From assembly GCA_015069195.1 (NCBI GenBank), contig SVJA01000012.1, forward strand, positions 1 to 55,661: a DNA stretch of 55,661 nucleotides, in the 5' to 3' direction. The DNA is from Oscillospiraceae bacterium. Its GTDB lineage: Bacteria > Bacillota > Clostridia > UBA1212. Shown here piece by piece: positions 17,101 to 26,626 of the stretch. Both the position numbers and the translations under genes were made by a program. The notes beneath the pieces were generated by a model that had not been told where the DNA came from, ran no database searches, and saw nothing but the letters and a program-made list of their open reading frames with translations. Position 1 is the stretch's first letter, and each line of letters begins with the position of its first letter.

Positions 17101-20089
17101 AGATACATCGATTACTGCTACATATACGCATGAGGGAAGAGGCAGTGCTTCTGAGTCATTGACCGTAGGCAGTGCTGATACAAACAAATTGTTGATTTCC
17201 ATTGATGAGCGGGATTATTTTAAACCTACCGGTGACGGTACAGTAAGGTATATTATAGAACCTATATCTTATACCATACAGTACAATTCAAACTATCCGA
17301 AGGATTCCGGTGTTTCCGATACAACGGTAACCGGTACGCATTACTATAACTGTACCGGTAATGTAATCGAAGGCAATGCAGAGTTTGTTGTTTCTGAGGG
17401 TCCCGGTGATAAGTGGTCGAAGAAGTATACTTTCAGTGCCGGAGATAACTATAGGTTTATGGGCTGGTCTAATAATACAAGCGGTGCCGACGGAGTTGCT
17501 TCTCGTTATTCAGATACTACCAATGAGAGTAGTGTTCAAAATTTGCTTTCATCTACCGGTACATATAACTATTATGCTAAATGGGCGCCTGTAAACTATA
17601 ATCTTTCCGTGGATTTTATTTCACAAGTTGACAGAGAATTGGTCGGAACACCCGAAGGTTTCAAAGTGGTAGTGGGTGGTAAAGAACTCAAAAACGGTGA
17701 AGTTGAAACTACTCAAACTGCATCTGTCATTCCTCTTTCGACATTTACGGAAACAAACTGTGATGCTACATATGACTCGACTAAGAAAATTTTGTCGATA
17801 AAGTCTACTGCTACATCCGGCGTATATTGTGATGTAACATTTTCAAATAAAAATATTCGTTCAAATTACGAATATATGACAATTACATATAAGATGTCCG
17901 GCGCTACTATGAAAGACCGCTTAGTGTTTGCTGTTGATGATTCTGATTATAATGATTTCAGCCAATTAACAGGAGCTGGGACGCTTAATTGTTTGTATGC
18001 AAATTGGATAGCTGACGGTGAGTGGCACACTATGTCAATAAATCTGGGTGAAATGAATATTTTCTATAACAAAAACAGAAATCTGACCGGTATACGTATC
18101 CCCGGAAGTAAGACAAACGGTGCATCTCTCGATATATCTTCAATTAAGTTATGGAAGAGTAAGCCGACCGTTTGGGGTGAGAGTACTGTTTCTAACAGTT
18201 CTTCTGAGGCAACTACTGCGCTCAAAACACAGGGAGACTATGGTTTTTCTCACAGGCTTAACAAGGGTACTACCGTGAATGTCGTTTCTGCACAGCAAGC
18301 TGACTACGGATTTGTTATGGATCTTCAGAAAGCTTATTTGGTGTTTAGAAAACTAAATAAAAGCACAAGCGATCCTGTATTTTCAAAGGCTGAATATGAG
18401 GCAAGCGAGTGGTATGATATCGGTACTTATACGACAGTTACGGTAAACGGAGTCAGTTTGCGTTGCCTTGATGTTTCCGACTACATAAAAAATCATACGT
18501 TTGATATGTCTGCTGCAAACTTCACAATGCCTGCCCATGATGTTCAGCTGATATTTGTATGCGACTATATGAAGTATACTGTTAAAGTCTTTACATATAC
18601 TGCCGGTGTGTCATACGACGCTATTGATGAGAGTGTAAGTGTGTCTAACACGGATTCTACGCCGTCAAAAGCTTTCACCGAAGCAACGGTAACTATCGAA
18701 TCTTCAAAGAACAACGGTATAATAGGTCGTTACGGCAGTACAGTGAAACTTTCGGTAAGCTCAATCACAAGCGGTAAGAAGTTCCTTGGTTGGTACGAGA
18801 AAAATCCCGACGCGACCAATACAAGCGGTAATGCATATGGTAAGCTCATTTCGACAAGTACATCGTTTACATTGTCAGAAAGTTTGCATAAGAATATGGA
18901 AATTGTGGCAGTATTCGGTTCGAGTACTTCTACAAACACAATATTTAATTTCTGTAATGCATCAGGGCAGGTTATACAGACGATTATTGCAGCACAGAAA
19001 AAATATATTCCGATTACGAATATTACGGCACGTCCGTACAAGACAAATTATGTGTTCAGTGGTTGGCAGCTTTTGAAAAATGCTGATAAGTCTGATTATG
19101 AAACAGTGACTTATAACAGTAAAACTTATTACAAGGTAGACGGTCCCACACAACCGGCATATACTTATAAATACAGCGTTCTTTACGAGGATAAGAACTG
19201 TACAAAACCGGCATACATTTACACCAGCGGAAAGGGTACGGTTTATATCGATGCCTGTTATACTCAGGTTGATTCTAAGGATGTTGTGGTTGAAGTTTTA
19301 GAAGGCGGTACGGTAAATGGTACAAATAAGGTAACTGTTCCTCGAAATACCACTGTTACGCTTAAAGCTACAGGTAGTGGTACATTTAAGGGTTGGATAG
19401 ATAAGGAAAAAACTTCAAAAGTTTTCATAGAGGGTGCATATTACGACGGTACATACTATTATCCTTATATCAGTTACCAAAAAAACTATTCGTTTAAAGT
19501 TTTGCGACAGATAAAGTTAATTGCAATCTATGATGCTGATGCAGCCAAGGATAATGTTCCAATGGTACATATGCCTATTTATTTACAGCGAGTCGATATG
19601 GGTTCTTACTATAGGTACACTGTTGTAGGATTTTTGACGATGACTCCGTCTGCCAAGTATACCATTTTGGAATGGGGCGCGTTATTCTTTATGGCACCTG
19701 ATGCGAATACTAAGCCGACAACGACATCTTACGATCCGGCGACCGGTGAAACAACAACTAAAAATATACTTACAACGGCAACGCCTTCTACTTACTTGCA
19801 GAAGATAACTAACTCCGCTTCTGATCAGATAAGTACGGCAGGACAGTTTTCTGCGGGTGTTAATGTTCAAAACGCACGTACAATGTATGTTCGATTGTAT
19901 TGCAGATACTCGTATGTAGATTCTGATACAAATGAGACGGTGTACGTGGTAACATACAGTAACACTATTCAAAGAGCAATATCAGCATATTCTGCTTCTG
20001 ACGCAACAGACGGTGTTGAATTCCCGAGCAACTATTATGGTACAACGATTCAGGACTATAAACCGAGTGATTATGAGAATTTGTTCTAA
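14117..20089 (+). pseudogene. SH3-NlpC/P60 giant protein, C-terminal part downstream of the stop
   Basis: The same frame continues for 1990 codons after the TAA. The first possible start is GTG at 14162, without a ribosome binding site, and no signal peptide exists, so this half is probably not expressed alone unless the stop is read through. Counting from the original ATG, a sugar-binding-like module lies at about 860-970 and a second SH3 domain at about 1200-1270. The NlpC/P60 catalytic domain is at about 1353-1488, with Cys1382 in VDCSAFAMYVF and His1443 in GGGHTVLYLG. InlB-like beta-repeats (FMGWSNN, FLGWYEK, FKGWIDK) and another sugar-binding-like module follow. NlpC/P60 domains usually cut gamma-D-Glu-diamino acid links in peptidoglycan. 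No dockerin or LPxTG anchor is seen at the end. Confidence 0.75.
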
Positions 20090-20106
20090 GAAAAGTTATT
20101 AAGATA

Positions 20107-20152
20107 AAGCCCTCGAAATTGGGTCGATATCCAATTTTGAGGGCTTCCTTAT
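20107..20152 (+). terminator. strong terminator after the giant gene
   Basis: AAGCCCTCGAAATTGG pairs with CCAATTTTGAGGGCTT (16 bp, one G-U) around an 8-base loop (20107-20146). It is followed by CCTTATTGACTTTTTT. Because of the A-rich flank it may also act on the opposite strand. Confidence 0.8.
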
Positions 20153-20198
20153 TGACTTTTTTAGTTATACTTAGCAGAAAAAAGGTAAAATATTTAAA

Positions 20199-20867
20199 TT
20201 ACGAAAATGCCGGTGGTTTTCCTTTTACTTCCGTAAATCTGCTGTTTTCGGGTGACGGCTCTGACATACTGAAATACATTTTTGCAGCTTTTGTTGTGCC
20301 GAAATCGCAGTTTGAACCTGTGCATTGAACTTTATTAAAGGCCTCGCGGAACATTGCATTGTGTGCTTCTTCGCGGTTGAGCAAAAAGTCGATTGTTTCT
20401 TTAACTTTTTTATCGTTTATTTGCCGGTATAGATACTCATAAACCACCTTTGCGCGCTGTTCCGATGCAATGTTTGACAGCAGATCTGCGCACAAATCGC
20501 CTGTGACGGTTACGTAGTCACCTGTCCATGAGTATCCGGATGCATTTACAAGTCCTGGATTGAGACCGAGCTGCACGTGTGTTTGGATTTCACCGGCAGG
20601 CACAGACAGAGCATCTACGTAGTGACCGTTCAGAAGATTGATAGTCTGCGAAATCATTTCAAGGTGGCTTAGTTCTTCTGCGGCAATGTCCATAAAGAGG
20701 TCTTTGATTTCCGGGTCTTTGATTCTGAAACTCTGCGACATATACTGCATTGCGGCTTTGAGTTCGCCGTTACCACCGCCGAGTTGTTCTTGCAGAAGAG
20801 CGGCATACTGCGGATTTGGTTTTTCAATCGCAACAGGATGAAATAGCTGTTTTTCGTGTTTAAACAC
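20199..20867 (-). CDS. cotJC: manganese catalase, CotJC spore-coat type
   Basis: A 222-residue ferritin-like manganese catalase. Metal-binding helices are visible: AAEELSHLEMI (E-x-x-H), then SEQRAKVVYEYLYRQ and LNREEAHNAMF (E-x-x-H). The frame stays open some 96 codons further upstream, but that stretch is low-complexity and unlike the family. AAAGGAAG followed eight bases later by GTG gives MFKHEKQLF, the usual beginning, so GTG at 20867 is chosen. In Bacillus CotJC is a spore-coat protein made in the mother cell; here cotJA and cotJB are absent. The divergent neighbour is spoIVA, another mother-cell gene, which supports the sporulation role. Confidence 0.85.
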   Translation of the reverse strand: MFKHEKQLFHPVAIEKPNPQYAALLQEQLGGGNGELKAAMQYMSQSFRIKDPEIKDLFMDIAAEELSHLEMISQTINLLNGHYVDALSVPAGEIQTHVQLGLNPGLVNASGYSWTGDYVTVTGDLCADLLSNIASEQRAKVVYEYLYRQINDKKVKETIDFLLNREEAHNAMFREAFNKVQCTGSNCDFGTTKAAKMYFSMSEPSPENSRFTEVKGKPPAFS

Positions 20868-21061
20868 GGGGATCACTTCCTTTTGATTTAATATTTTTAT
20901 AATCTCCACATTTTTTCGTCGTATACCATTGCTTGAATTTTTTCTGAAATTGTAATAATACCGCACAAGCCTCATATATTTAAGTGAAAACAAGTTCCCC
21001 GCGAGAAAACGACGCCGGAACGTTAAATTTTTACACTTAAAATTTGAGGAGGTTTTGATAG

Positions 21062-22540
21062 GTGGACAGATACGATATATACCAGCAAATTGCAGAACGA
21101 ACAAAAGGAGATATTTATATCGGCGTTGTAGGACCGGTAAGGACAGGAAAGTCAACTTTTATTAAACGATTCATGGATTTGCTTGTTATACCTAACATTG
21201 CAGATACATACGAAAGGGATCGGGCGATTGACGAGCTTCCGCAGAGCGCAGCTGGTAAGACCATTATGACAACGGAGCCGAAATTCGTTCCAAACGAGGC
21301 GGCAAGTATTGTTATCGGTGACAGCATTCAGATGCGTGTCAGACTTGTTGACTGTGTGGGTTATCTTGTTGATAATGCACTCGGTTATCTTGAAAATGAT
21401 GTGCCGCGAATGGTTGATACGCCGTGGTTCGAGGAAAAAATTCCGTTCGGTGAGGCTGCTGAAATCGGTACACAGAAAGTTATAAACGAACATTCCACAA
21501 TAGGCATTGTAATCACAACAGACGGAAGCATTACTGATATTCCGCGTGAAGATTATCTTAAAGCAGAGGAAAATGTTATCTGCGAAATGAAGAAGACAGG
21601 AAAGCCTTTTGCCGTATTGCTAAATTGCACCGATCCGGAGAGTGAAGCGGCGTGTGAACTTAAAAACTCACTTGAAGAAAAGTATTCCGTGCCGGTTATC
21701 CCGATAAATTGCAGTATGATGGATTCGCAGGACATTAACGAGATTATGAAAACCATTCTTTATGAATTCCCCGTGTGCGAAATCGGTATAAACGTTCCTC
21801 AATGGATGGAAAGTCTCGGATATGACGAAGATTTGAAAATGCTTTTGGTTGATGCGATAAAAGAAGCTTTTTGCGATGCTGATAAGTTCAGAACTGTTAA
21901 GGGTTGCACAGAGAAACTTTCGGAGTACGGATTTATAAAGCAGGCTATCATAACGAAGCTTGATGCAGGTAGCGGCAGTGCGCTTATTGAAGTTTCAATG
22001 CCGGATGAATTGTTCTACAAAATTCTTTCCGACAGGTCAGGTCTTGATATCACCGACGATAAGGCTTTGATTTCAATGATTAAAGAACTCGGCAGAATAA
22101 AGCGAGAACACGAACGCCTTGAGAATGCTTTGCGCGAGGTTGAACTCAAAGGTTACGGCATCGTGATGCCGACAATGGAAGAAATGCAGTTTGAAGAACC
22201 TGAGATAGTGAAGCAGGGCTCAAGATTTGGTGTCAAATTGCGTGCAAAAGCTCCGTCGATTCATTTGATGAAAGCTTCAATAGAAACGGAAATATCGCCG
22301 TTTGTGGGCACAGAAAAGCAATCTGAAGAGCTTGTTAACAGAATCATCAGTGAATTCGAGGAAGAACCGACTCAAATCTGGTATTCAAACCTCTTCGGAA
22401 AACCTCTAAATGAACTTATGGGCGAGGGTCTCCAATCAAAACTCAATGCAATGCCGGACGAGGAACGTCTGAAACTTCGAGACACCGTGGAACGTGTCAT
22501 AAACGAAGGCAGCAACGGTCTTGTCTGCATAATATTGTAA
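21062..22540 (+). CDS. spoIVA: stage IV sporulation protein A (coat morphogenetic ATPase)
   Basis: SpoIVA coats the outer forespore membrane and is the basement layer on which the spore coat is built; polymerisation is driven by ATP hydrolysis. The 492 residues begin DRYDIYQQIAERTKGD with Walker A GPVRTGKSTF (about 24-33), and the sequence is typical of the family through to the hydrophobic C-terminal end NGLVCIIL, which in Bacillus binds SpoVM and membrane. The start is GTG after GAGGAGG (spacing about 9). Upstream, CATATATT with ATA-rich sequence further upstream vaguely resembles a sigma-E promoter; this is weak. Its presence marks an endospore-forming lineage. Confidence 0.95.
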   Translation: MDRYDIYQQIAERTKGDIYIGVVGPVRTGKSTFIKRFMDLLVIPNIADTYERDRAIDELPQSAAGKTIMTTEPKFVPNEAASIVIGDSIQMRVRLVDCVGYLVDNALGYLENDVPRMVDTPWFEEKIPFGEAAEIGTQKVINEHSTIGIVITTDGSITDIPREDYLKAEENVICEMKKTGKPFAVLLNCTDPESEAACELKNSLEEKYSVPVIPINCSMMDSQDINEIMKTILYEFPVCEIGINVPQWMESLGYDEDLKMLLVDAIKEAFCDADKFRTVKGCTEKLSEYGFIKQAIITKLDAGSGSALIEVSMPDELFYKILSDRSGLDITDDKALISMIKELGRIKREHERLENALREVELKGYGIVMPTMEEMQFEEPEIVKQGSRFGVKLRAKAPSIHLMKASIETEISPFVGTEKQSEELVNRIISEFEEEPTQIWYSNLFGKPLNELMGEGLQSKLNAMPDEERLKLRDTVERVINEGSNGLVCIIL

Positions 22541-22547
22541 TATTTTT

Positions 22548-22595
22548 ACTCATCCGTGGACTTTTTTTGTGTCTTACGGATGAGTTTGCTTTTTG
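22548..22595 (+). terminator. terminator after spoIVA
   Basis: ACTCATCCGT (22548-22557) pairs with ACGGATGAGT (22576-22585). It is followed by TTGCTTTTTG. Confidence 0.7.
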
Positions 22596-22608
22596 AGCCG
22601 TTTAATTA

Positions 22609-22637
22609 TAGACATCGGTTCAAAAAAATGATAGAAT
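22609..22637 (+). promoter_or_regulatory. sigma-A-type promoter for the GH42-like gene
   Basis: TAGACA (22609-22614) and TAGAAT (22632-22637) with a 17-bp spacer, 30 bases before the start codon. Confidence 0.5.
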
Positions 22638-22667
22638 TTTTAAAATAAATTGCACGGAGGAAAAATT

Positions 22668-23912
22668 ATGAAAAATCCTAACTTAGATACATTTCCGCTT
22701 GGTTTCTGGTGTACGACAGATGTAAGCTCTGCTACCGATAATGATGTCAAAGATTGGAAAGAACTTGGCATGTCACTTGTTATGGGACACGGCTATGATT
22801 ACAAAAAAGATAAAAAAGAAGACTTTATAAAAATGCTTGATGCAGCACACACAGAAGGCATAAAAATTATACTTTGCGACCACAGAACAGAGTCGAGAAA
22901 TATATATAAGCATAGTGAAGAAAAATATATTTCTGATTTGAAAGATGTTATAAATGATTTCGGAAGTCATCCGGCTGTTTGGGGTATTCACATCGGTGAC
23001 GAGCCGTGGGATGAGCAGGAGCACAAAGCTTTTTACCGTGCTATGGAACTTGTTCGCGAACTTGCTCCCGGATTAGAACCTTATGCGAATTTGCTTCCGC
23101 ATTTGCCCGGTGTTTTGGAAAAAGTCGGTAAAAACAGCTGGACTGAGTATCTCGACGAATTTATAACAAAATCTAAAGCAAAGTTTATTTCATATGATTG
23201 TTATGTTCAGATGATTGAGGACCCAATCGGAGTTGAGGTATATTACAGTACATTGAAAGATCATGGAGATGCTTCTAAGAGACATGATATACCGTTCTGG
23301 ACAATTTTGCTTGCGGTTCCTCATTTCCATTACAGAAATCCGAGTCTTGACGAATTCAGATGGCAGCTTAATACTGCAGTCGCCTGCGGTGCAAAGGGTA
23401 TTTCGTGGTTTTATATTTATCAGCAGGAAATCTGGAATAGTAACTATAGAAATGCACCGGTAAATCAGATTGGCAGAAAAACTGAAAATTATTATCGGAT
23501 TTGTGATGTTCAAAATATTTTCAACCGTACAATAGGTCCTGTTGTAAATAAACTTGATTGGGAGAAAACATATCATATCGGAAAGGCTTACGGTGGATTT
23601 GAACTCTTCGAAGGTGATGAAGAAGTTGCAAAAGACGACAGCGGCGCTGAAATGATTATGACTTACTTTACAGATTCAGATGGCACTCGATATATTTTAC
23701 TTGTGAATAATTCTATGACAAAAGATGTGCTTTACACATTGCAGATAAAAGGCAGTTTTACTAAGGCGGAAGAACTTATGCACGACAATATATGGCGTGA
23801 AATGGCAGGTCTTCTTTTTGATGACGGTCAGGTTGAGAAAACTGACGATGTGACAAAAATTCCTCACTGGTATGCACCGGGACAGGCGATTTTATATAAG
23901 ATAACACGTTGA
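22668..23912 (+). CDS. GH42-like TIM-barrel glycosidase, intracellular
   Basis: A 414-residue protein with no signal peptide. The barrel begins FPLGFWCTTDVSS and reaches WGIHIGDEPW, where E112 sits at the usual acid/base position of clan A glycosidases. GISWFYIYQQEIWNS and a C-terminal small beta-domain (RYILLVNNS) are typical of beta-galactosidase-like proteins. The closest fit is glycoside hydrolase family 42 or relatives; the substrate is unknown. The frame extends six codons upstream, but CGGAGG eight bases before ATG at 22668 fixes the start. It is a monocistronic gene between spoIVA and a small membrane protein with its own promoter. Confidence 0.65.
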   Translation: MKNPNLDTFPLGFWCTTDVSSATDNDVKDWKELGMSLVMGHGYDYKKDKKEDFIKMLDAAHTEGIKIILCDHRTESRNIYKHSEEKYISDLKDVINDFGSHPAVWGIHIGDEPWDEQEHKAFYRAMELVRELAPGLEPYANLLPHLPGVLEKVGKNSWTEYLDEFITKSKAKFISYDCYVQMIEDPIGVEVYYSTLKDHGDASKRHDIPFWTILLAVPHFHYRNPSLDEFRWQLNTAVACGAKGISWFYIYQQEIWNSNYRNAPVNQIGRKTENYYRICDVQNIFNRTIGPVVNKLDWEKTYHIGKAYGGFELFEGDEEVAKDDSGAEMIMTYFTDSDGTRYILLVNNSMTKDVLYTLQIKGSFTKAEELMHDNIWREMAGLLFDDGQVEKTDDVTKIPHWYAPGQAILYKITR

Positions 23913-23952
23913 TGAAATTGTTAAAAGTTTTGTAAAAACTCATCGAAAAATA

Positions 23953-23981
23953 TTGACTAAAATGTAATTTAGTTGTAAAAT
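23953..23981 (+). promoter_or_regulatory. sigma-A-type promoter for the 80-residue membrane protein
   Basis: TTGACT (23953-23958) and TAAAAT (23976-23981) with a 17-bp spacer. Confidence 0.6.
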
Positions 23982-24009
23982 GATAGAAAATTTTTGGGAG
24001 GTTGTTACT

Positions 24010-24252
24010 ATGGATAACAAAATTGTATTTGGTATTTTGTGTATTCTCTTCAACTCAATCGGTGTTCCTTGCTTTATTCAGGGAAATGTTAAGTCCGGTA
24101 TCTTGAGAATTGTACTCGGTGTTGTTACATGTGGCATTATCGGTTTCATCAATGAAATCATGGGTATCATTCTCGGCATTCAGGTTTTGACAATGAGCGA
24201 CGAAGAGTATGCTGAGAAGAAGGGTACTATCACAAAGGGTATTCCTGCTTAA
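24010..24252 (+). CDS. small membrane protein, 80 residues
   Basis: Two hydrophobic segments (about residues 4-22 and 28-58) are joined by a short GNVKSGI turn, and a charged tail follows (SDEEYAEKKGT). It resembles the small TM2-like membrane proteins of Clostridia but lacks the full TM2 motif, so no function is assigned. GGGAGG lies eight bases before the ATG. It has its own promoter and a strong shared terminator, so it is transcribed alone. Confidence 0.7.
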   Translation: MDNKIVFGILCILFNSIGVPCFIQGNVKSGILRIVLGVVTCGIIGFINEIMGIILGIQVLTMSDEEYAEKKGTITKGIPA

Positions 24253-24276
24253 TTTTGTATCTTAATTATAAGTACA

Positions 24277-24323
24277 TAAAACAAAAACGCTTTTTCCGGA
24301 AAGGAAAAAGCGTTTTTGTTTTA
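24277..24323. terminator. bidirectional terminator between convergent genes
   Basis: A perfect 20-bp stem, AAAACAAAAACGCTTTTTCC with its complement, closes a GGAAA loop. It has A-runs on the left and T-runs on the right, so it can stop both the small membrane protein gene and the amidotransferase gene. Confidence 0.9.
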
Positions 24324-24334
24324 TATCCGTAATA

Positions 24335-25048
24335 TTATTTGCTTGAAGCTTTTATGAAAGCCTCAAATAATTTTTCTGTTTCGCCGCCTTTGTCCCACAA
24401 AAACTCAGGATGCCATTGCACACCTACGATAAAATTGTGGTTTTCGGAATAGATGGCTTCGATGATTCCGTTATCTGAAATTACACCGGCTTTAAAACCG
24501 GGAGCTAAATCTTTTACTGCCTGGTGGTGCATACTGTTTGTAGATATTTTATCTTTGCCGAAAAGTTCGCTGAAATACGTTTTTTCGATAACATTTGAGG
24601 AATGTGCAAAGTTTTCGTAGGGTGGTTGTTGTTTGTGTTTATCTAAAGGAATTTTTTCTGCCGTAAATGACGGAATATCCTGAATAAGTGTACCCGCTGC
24701 CGCAACATTTATAAGTTGGATGCCTCTGCAGATGCCCAGAATCGGCAAGTTTTTTGAAACAGCATATTTATACAGTTTTAACTCGAATTCATCGCGGTCA
24801 TCACAAATTTTACCGCAAGCTTCCTGTGTTTCTTCACCGTAGTATTTCGGATTCACATCTTCTCCGCCTGAAAAGAGTATTCCGTTAAGCAGTTCGACTA
24901 TTTCCGGTAATTCTGTATTGTTTTCATCATAGCAAAGCGGTACGGGAACGCCCCCGGCTCGTATAATGCTGTCAATATAATTTCCTCTGATTGTGAAATA
25001 CGTATCTTCTCTGTGATTTAATGTTATTCCTATAAGCGGTTTCTTCAT
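24335..25048 (-). CDS. class I glutamine amidotransferase, peptidase C26 / PuuD-like
   Basis: A 237-residue protein of the gamma-glutamyl hydrolase type. The nucleophile elbow is [12 protein letters not shown] (Cys), with FSGGEDVNP for the oxyanion region, the histidine segment MHHQAV, and VGVQWHPE providing the catalytic His-Glu pair. Relatives hydrolyse gamma-glutamyl-GABA (PuuD) or other gamma-glutamyl amides; the exact substrate cannot be read. It starts MKKPLIGIT and is convergent with the small membrane protein. No putrescine pathway genes lie nearby. Confidence 0.85.
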   Translation of the reverse strand: MKKPLIGITLNHREDTYFTIRGNYIDSIIRAGGVPVPLCYDENNTELPEIVELLNGILFSGGEDVNPKYYGEETQEACGKICDDRDEFELKLYKYAVSKNLPILGICRGIQLINVAAAGTLIQDIPSFTAEKIPLDKHKQQPPYENFAHSSNVIEKTYFSELFGKDKISTNSMHHQAVKDLAPGFKAGVISDNGIIEAIYSENHNFIVGVQWHPEFLWDKGGETEKLFEAFIKASSK

Positions 25049-25088
25049 AATTTTACCTCAAATTCGTGTTTTTTCGACTATTAAACAG

Positions 25089-25117
25089 TTTACAATAAAG
25101 ACACTTTCGTCTATAAT
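25089..25117 (+). promoter_or_regulatory. sigma-A-type promoter for proS
   Basis: TTTACA (25089-25094) and TATAAT (25112-25117) with a 17-bp spacer. The short untranslated leader holds no T-box. Confidence 0.7.
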
Positions 25118-25157
25118 TGATAAGGTTATTTTACTACAAAATTGTTTGGAGGTCACT

Positions 25158-26600
25158 ATGGGAAAAGATAATAAATCAAAAATGGTCGAAGCCATTACTT
25201 CCATGGATGAAGATTTTGCAAAATGGTACACAGACGTTGTTCTGAAAGCCGAACTTATTGATTATTCGAGCGTAAGAGGATGTATGATTCTCCGACCTTA
25301 CGGTTTTGCTATATGGGAAAATATTCAGAAGATTCTTGATGGTATGTTTAAGGCTACAGGTCATGAGAACGTTGCTATGCCTATGTTCATTCCTGAGAGT
25401 CTTTTGCAGAAAGAAAAAGATCACGTTGAGGGATTTGCTCCCGAGGTTGCTTGGGTTACACACGGTGGTTCCGAGCAGCTTACAGAGAGACTTTGTGTAA
25501 GACCTACATCGGAGACTTTGTTCTGTGATCACTTTTCAAATATCGTACAGTCTTACAGAGATTTGCCGAAACTTTATAACCAATGGGTAAGTGTTGTAAG
25601 ATGGGAAAAGACTACAAGACCTTTCCTTCGTTCACTTGAATTCTATTGGCAGGAAGGACATACTGTTCACGCTACTGCAGAAGAGGCAGAAGAAGAGACA
25701 GTAAGAATGCTCAATGTTTATGCAGACTTCTACAGAGATGCACTTGCTATTCCGGTTATTAAAGGTCGTAAAACTGACAAAGAGAAATTTGCCGGCGCTA
25801 ATGCTACATATACCATCGAGTCTATGATGAAAGACGGTAAGGCTCTCCAGTCCGGTACAAGCCACAACTTCGGTGACGGTTTTGCTAAAGCTTTTGATAT
25901 TCAGTTTACTGATAAGGACAACACTCAGAAATATGTTCACGAGACATCATGGGGTATGAGTACACGTACTATCGGTGCTATCATCATGGTTCACGGTGAT
26001 GACAACGGACTTATGTTGCCTCCTGCTGTTGCTCCGATTCAGACAGTTATCGTTCCGATTGCTATGCACAAAGAGGGTGTTCTTGATAAAGCTAACGAGC
26101 TTAAAGCGAGACTTGCTTCTAAGTTCCGTGTAAAAGTTGACGATTCTGATAAGATGCCCGGTTGGAAGTTTGCTGAGTATGAGATGAAGGGTGTGCCGGT
26201 AAGACTCGAACTCGGTCCCCGTGATATTGAGAACAATCATTGCGTACTTGTAAGACGTGATACAAACGAAAAGATTACAGTTTCACTTGATAATATTGAG
26301 GAAGAACTCGAAAATCTTTTGAAAGCTGTTCACGATAATATGTACGCAAGAGCTTTGGAAAGACTTGAAAGCAGAATTTACGAAGCACACGATTACGATG
26401 AGTTCAAAAAGACTGTAGAAGAAAAGCCAGGCTTCATAAAGGCTATGTGGTGCGGTGAGCTTGATTGTGAGCTTAAGATAAAAGAGGATACAACTGCTAC
26501 ATCAAGGTGTATGCCTTTTGATGCAGAAGCTATCGACGACAAATGTGTATGCTGCGGAAAACCTGCAAAGAAACTTGTTGTCTGGGGTAAAGCTTATTGA
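25158..26600 (+). CDS. proS: prolyl-tRNA synthetase, archaeal/eukaryotic-type (type 3)
   Basis: Charges tRNA-Pro. At 480 residues it is the shorter form without the bacterial editing insertion: class II motifs appear directly as [18 protein letters not shown] (motif 1/2 region), [12 protein letters not shown] and [15 protein letters not shown]. The C-terminal domain with CVCCGKP and the terminal VWGKAY is typical of this type and can bind zinc. The frame extends four codons upstream, but GGAGG before ATG at 25158 sets the start. The gene runs into the next one with 26 bases between, so the two may be co-transcribed. Confidence 0.93.
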   Translation: MGKDNKSKMVEAITSMDEDFAKWYTDVVLKAELIDYSSVRGCMILRPYGFAIWENIQKILDGMFKATGHENVAMPMFIPESLLQKEKDHVEGFAPEVAWVTHGGSEQLTERLCVRPTSETLFCDHFSNIVQSYRDLPKLYNQWVSVVRWEKTTRPFLRSLEFYWQEGHTVHATAEEAEEETVRMLNVYADFYRDALAIPVIKGRKTDKEKFAGANATYTIESMMKDGKALQSGTSHNFGDGFAKAFDIQFTDKDNTQKYVHETSWGMSTRTIGAIIMVHGDDNGLMLPPAVAPIQTVIVPIAMHKEGVLDKANELKARLASKFRVKVDDSDKMPGWKFAEYEMKGVPVRLELGPRDIENNHCVLVRRDTNEKITVSLDNIEEELENLLKAVHDNMYARALERLESRIYEAHDYDEFKKTVEEKPGFIKAMWCGELDCELKIKEDTTATSRCMPFDAEAIDDKCVCCGKPAKKLVVWGKAY

Positions 26601-26626
26601 TTTAGTTTAAAAAATAAAGGATAGTT

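Noticed and set aside
20868-21155. 96-codon upstream extension of the manganese catalase
   Set aside because: The sequence is unlike the family, and a good ribosome site precedes GTG 20867. The extension would also overlap the spoIVA start.
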